Positions 6,701 through 9,145 of a stretch of 9,145 nucleotides of DNA are shown in pieces. The position numbers and the translations under genes are program-made. This stretch comes from Prevotella sp. (GTDB lineage: Bacteria; Bacteroidota; Bacteroidia; Bacteroidales; Bacteroidaceae): the NCBI GenBank assembly GCA_020026195.1, contig JAHHQW010000072.1, forward strand, positions 1 through 9,145, in the 5' to 3' direction. How positions within the stretch are numbered: the first letter of the stretch is position 1; each line of letters opens with the position of its first letter. The notes beneath the pieces were generated by a model. It was not told the DNA's origin. It did not search any database and was given only the letters and a program-made list of their open reading frames with translations.

Positions 6701-8803
6701 ATGTATAATAAAGAAGAATTATTATCCAAAAACGCAGTTGAGCTTGAGGAGATTGCAAAAGAATTTGACGTGCCCTTCAGTGACAGCGTAACACAGGAAG
6801 ATATGGTTTACGCTATTCTCGACAAGCAGGCTGTTGTTGAAGCTAACAAGGCAGGAGCAGGCAGCAAGCGCAAGCGTGTTAGGATAGTTAAGAAGGATAC
6901 CGACCGTGTTTATACAGTAAACGGCACCGACGGTGAGAACTTCGACTTAATGAAAAACAACAAGCAGGCTGAACATAGCAGAACGGCAGCATCGGCGGAT
7001 GACGAGGTGGAAGATGAAACAGAAACCGAATCAGCAGAAGACAATGACTTGCAGAAGGCCATTTCTGAGGCCGAGCAGATTCTGTCTCAGTTCCCTAAGC
7101 ACAGAGGACGTAAGTCGAAGGCCGAGCTTATGGCTATCGAAGAAGCTAAAAAGAAACTTGCTGTTCTTGACGACGAGACTCGCGACCGTATTCTCGAAGG
7201 TTTCGAAGAGAAACAGGACGCTGATGACGCTGCTGTCAAAACAGACGATGATATAACAGATAACAGCAACGTAGAAGAACCTGCGCCCGCAAAAAGTCTG
7301 TTCGACGAACTGAACAGCATCGAGGACAACTCTGAAACAGAACCCGCAGACGATGGTAATTCTTTTGTTCCGGAGGCTATGTTTGCTTCTGGCGAGAGCA
7401 GTTCTGAAACTACAAACCTCATTGCTCAGCTTCAGGCTAAGGCTAACTTACATAATGAAAGAGCCGAAGAAGCAAGAGAAAATAATAATTATGCTGTATG
7501 GGAAGGTGATCCGGGCGACGGTACCGACTTCATCACAGTGGTTGACCTGCCTATCGAGGACCAGGGTGCAGTGCCCAACTTCGATATGTTCGACAATCCT
7601 ACTTCTAAACCTCTCTCTGCCGTTCAGATTCCTACTACACATTTTGAGGCCGACCATATTGGCAGTCACGAAGAATATGACTTCAACAATATAATAACCG
7701 GCAACGGTGTTCTGGAGGTTATGACCGACGGTTACGGATTCCTCCGTTCGAGCGATTATAACTATCTCTCTTCTCCCGATGATATTTATGTCTCTGTATC
7801 GTTCATCAAGCGTTACGGACTGAAGACCGGTGATGTCATTGCATGTCATGTACGTCCGCCTCATGACGGAGAAAAATATTTCCCGCTTACATCTATCGAC
7901 AAGATTAACGGACGTGACCCCGCAACAGTGCGCGACCGTGTTCCGTTCGAACATCTTACTCCGCTGTTCCCTAACGAGAAATATAATCTCTGCGGCAACC
8001 CCAAGACAACAAACCTCAGCACACGTATTGTAGATATCTTCTCTCCTATAGGTAAAGGTCAGCGTGCTCTTATCGTGGCACAGCCTAAGACTGGTAAGAC
8101 TATCCTTATGAAGGATATCGCCAATGCCATTGCTGCCAACCATCCTGAGGCTTACCTCATGATGCTTCTCATCGACGAACGTCCTGAGGAAGTTACCGAT
8201 ATGGCGCGTACCGTAAATGCCGAAGTAATTGCTTCTACATTCGACGAACCTGCCGAACGTCACGTAAAGATTGCGGGCATCGTGCTCGAAAAGGCTAAGA
8301 GAATGGTGGAATGCGGACATGATGTTGTCATCTTCCTCGACTCTATCACACGTCTTGCACGTGCATATAATACAGTGGCTCCTGCCAGCGGCAAGGTGCT
8401 CACCGGTGGTGTAGACGCCAATGCTCTTCAGAAGCCTAAGCGTTTCTTCGGTGCTGCACGTAACATCGAAGGCGGCGGCTCGCTCACAATCATCGCAACT
8501 GCTCTTATTGATACCGGCAGTAAGATGGATGAGGTTATCTTCGAGGAATTCAAGGGTACCGGTAACATGGAACTCCAGCTCGACCGCAACCTCAGCAACA
8601 AGCGTATATTCCCGGCTGTCAACCTTGTTCAGTCAAGTACTCGCCGCGACGATCTGCTGCTCGACAAGACTACAATCGACCGTATGTGGATTCTCCGTCG
8701 TTTCCTCTCAGACATGAACCCGATAGAGGCTATGACGCATCTTGTGAAGACTATGCCGAACACAAAGGACAACGAGGAATTCCTTATTTCGATGAATTCA
8801 TAA
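6701..8803 (+). CDS. rho: transcription termination factor Rho with large N-terminal insertion
   Basis: Rho is the hexameric RNA-dependent ATPase that loads on C-rich nascent RNA and terminates transcription. This copy has 700 residues against 419 in Escherichia coli. Residues 1-48 form the Rho N-terminal helical domain. Residues about 50-330 are an acidic, low-complexity, probably disordered insertion with basic patches SKRKRVRIVKK (55-65) and KHRGRKSKA (133-141). The cold-shock-type RNA-binding domain is at about 334-410, with DGYGFLR (343-349) and DDIYVS (360-365). The ATPase core follows: Walker A PKTGKT (462-467), catalytic region IDERPEEVTDM (491-501), Walker B VVIFLDSITRLARAYN (542-557), GGVDANALQKPKRFFGAARN (569-588), the Q/R-loop area EEFKGTGNMEL (615-625), and STRRD (646-650) in the arginine-finger region. 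All catalytic motifs are intact. Large disordered insertions are typical of Bacteroidetes Rho; in Bacteroides thetaiotaomicron such a region has been reported to drive phase separation important for gut fitness. The gene has its own promoter and terminator. Confidence 0.98.
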   Translation: MYNKEELLSKNAVELEEIAKEFDVPFSDSVTQEDMVYAILDKQAVVEANKAGAGSKRKRVRIVKKDTDRVYTVNGTDGENFDLMKNNKQAEHSRTAASADDEVEDETETESAEDNDLQKAISEAEQILSQFPKHRGRKSKAELMAIEEAKKKLAVLDDETRDRILEGFEEKQDADDAAVKTDDDITDNSNVEEPAPAKSLFDELNSIEDNSETEPADDGNSFVPEAMFASGESSSETTNLIAQLQAKANLHNERAEEARENNNYAVWEGDPGDGTDFITVVDLPIEDQGAVPNFDMFDNPTSKPLSAVQIPTTHFEADHIGSHEEYDFNNIITGNGVLEVMTDGYGFLRSSDYNYLSSPDDIYVSVSFIKRYGLKTGDVIACHVRPPHDGEKYFPLTSIDKINGRDPATVRDRVPFEHLTPLFPNEKYNLCGNPKTTNLSTRIVDIFSPIGKGQRALIVAQPKTGKTILMKDIANAIAANHPEAYLMMLLIDERPEEVTDMARTVNAEVIASTFDEPAERHVKIAGIVLEKAKRMVECGHDVVIFLDSITRLARAYNTVAPASGKVLTGGVDANALQKPKRFFGAARNIEGGGSLTIIATALIDTGSKMDEVIFEEFKGTGNMELQLDRNLSNKRIFPAVNLVQSSTRRDDLLLDKTTIDRMWILRRFLSDMNPIEAMTHLVKTMPNTKDNEEFLISMNS

Positions 8804-8831
8804 ACGAAAAAAATCAAATAATACACAAGAC

Positions 8832-8876
8832 AAAGAGAGACGGCTTTTTTAAAGGCTGTCTCTTTTTATTTTCTTT
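8832..8876 (+). terminator. strong intrinsic terminator of rho
   Basis: A stem pairs AGAGACGGCTTT (8836-8847) with AAGGCTGTCTCT (8852-8863), including two G-T wobbles, around a 4-base loop; the A-rich and T-rich flanks can lengthen it. The T-rich run TTTTTATTTTCTTTTATT follows from 8863. It lies about 30 bases after the rho stop, giving rho an intrinsic terminator that does not depend on Rho itself. Confidence 0.9.
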
Positions 8877-8932
8877 TATTCCACAAAAACAAATTAATAC
8901 ATAAACTACAAGTTTACAGCTGCGATTTTACT

Positions 8933-9105
8933 TTAATAAAAACGACAGACATCATAAATGATGCTATCATTATTATCTAAAAAGAATCCTCTGACATATT
9001 CATAGTCAATGTATCAGCACTATTAACTATTTTGCAGTTTGTTGCCTGAGCAAATAAAGCAGAACTGCTTAGAACAACTAATAATCTGTAATATACAATA
9101 GTTCG
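8933..9105 (-). pseudogene. possible remnant of a small exported protein gene
   Basis: On the minus strand, an open frame from 9105 to the stop at 8977-8979 reads YYRLLVVLSSSALFAQATNC and onward to MNMSEDSF, 42 codons in all. It looks like a hydrophobic signal peptide with an A-x-A type cleavage site (AQA) and a polar mature part. No ATG, GTG or TTG stands in frame before the signal-like segment. At the stop, the next frame continues plausibly as DNNDSIIYDVCRFY to a TAA at 8933-8935; adding one T to the T-run near 8980-8984 would join the two parts. A start-less, frameshifted relic of a secreted protein is my reading. It converges on the rho terminator. Chance resemblance in A/T-rich DNA is the main alternative. 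No family is recognised. Confidence 0.3.
8952..8963. repeat. 12-base motif, copy 2 (downstream of rho)
   Basis: This TCATAAATGATG is identical to the copy at 6577-6588, so the two flank the rho transcription unit. Here it sits within a slightly longer palindrome, CATCATAAATGATG (8950-8963), inside the possible minus-strand gene remnant. No promoter elements are visible next to this copy. Confidence 0.25.
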
Positions 9106-9107
9106 TT

Positions 9108-9137
9108 AAAAATTAGCCCAGCCTAAACGGCTCTGGC
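9108..9137 (-). terminator. possible minus-strand terminator at the right edge
   Basis: AGCC (9120-9123) pairs with GGCT (9129-9132), and GCC (9116-9118) with GGC (9135-9137), separated by a small internal loop. Read on the minus strand, the hairpin is followed by TAATTTTTAA (T-run 9108-9112). It could end a minus-strand gene that lies beyond the window. The stem is short, so this is tentative. Confidence 0.35.
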
Positions 9138-9145
9138 AGTAAATA

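Noticed and set aside
7448..8320. 290-codon open frame on the minus strand opposite rho
   Set aside because: It lies fully antisense to the conserved RNA-binding and ATPase domains of Rho, its translation has no recognisable domain, and such antisense frames are common opposite genes with strong codon bias.
8686..8904. 72-codon + strand frame over the end of rho and its terminator
   Set aside because: It is the shifted frame of the rho C-terminus running through the terminator hairpin, with no start signal or domain.
1..9145. CRISPR array, tRNA, rRNA, insertion sequence or transposase
   Set aside because: Reading the non-coding gaps showed no regularly spaced repeats, no cloverleaf-like sequence with a TTCGA-type T-loop, and no transposase motifs in any credible gene.

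Overview
The window looks like a chromosomal piece of a Bacteroidales bacterium, probably Prevotellaceae or a close relative. The evidence is a GLPGLI-family secreted protein next to an outer-membrane receptor-like barrel with a carboxypeptidase-regulatory-like N-terminal domain, start codons preceded by A-rich stretches instead of Shine-Dalgarno sequences, promoter-like sites of the Bacteroidetes TTTG/TAnnTTTG type, and a long Rho factor with the acidic N-terminal insertion typical of this phylum. The genus is an inference. All six intact genes are on the + strand.

Left block (about 1-3941), visibly AT-rich: a leader with a 15-position inverted repeat, a small exported protein of unknown function (99-485), an intrinsic-terminator-like hairpin (494-537), a GLPGLI-family exported protein (543-1286), and 12 bases later an 880-residue outer-membrane beta-barrel protein with a CarboxypepD_reg-like domain (1299-3941). 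The last two look like one transcription unit. The small protein may belong to the same unit, with the hairpin lowering downstream expression. This is the accessory, envelope-related part of the window and the most likely place for undescribed biology.

Right block (4163-8803), richer in G+C and highly conserved: the ribosome-assembly GTPase EngB/YsxC (4163-4777), a Uup-like ABC-F ATPase five bases downstream (4783-6573), and transcription termination factor Rho (6701-8803). Rho has its own consensus-like promoter (6596-6627), a hairpin in its leader (6650-6670) and a strong intrinsic terminator (8832-8876). The 221-base gap 3942-4162 separates the blocks and holds a paired CACGTG inverted repeat and a promoter-like -7 box in front of engB.

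Right end (8877-9145): no intact gene. On the minus strand there is a short stretch that reads like a signal peptide followed by a polar tail, but it has no start codon and is broken by a likely one-base frameshift. I read it as a gene remnant. A second hairpin with a T-run on the minus strand at 9108-9137 may terminate a gene beyond the right edge.

I see no rRNA, tRNA, CRISPR array, insertion sequence or intact mobile element, and no clear new multi-gene system. The best leads are the orphan small secreted protein with the GLPGLI/barrel pair, the leader inverted repeat, the Rho insertion, and the minus-strand remnant.
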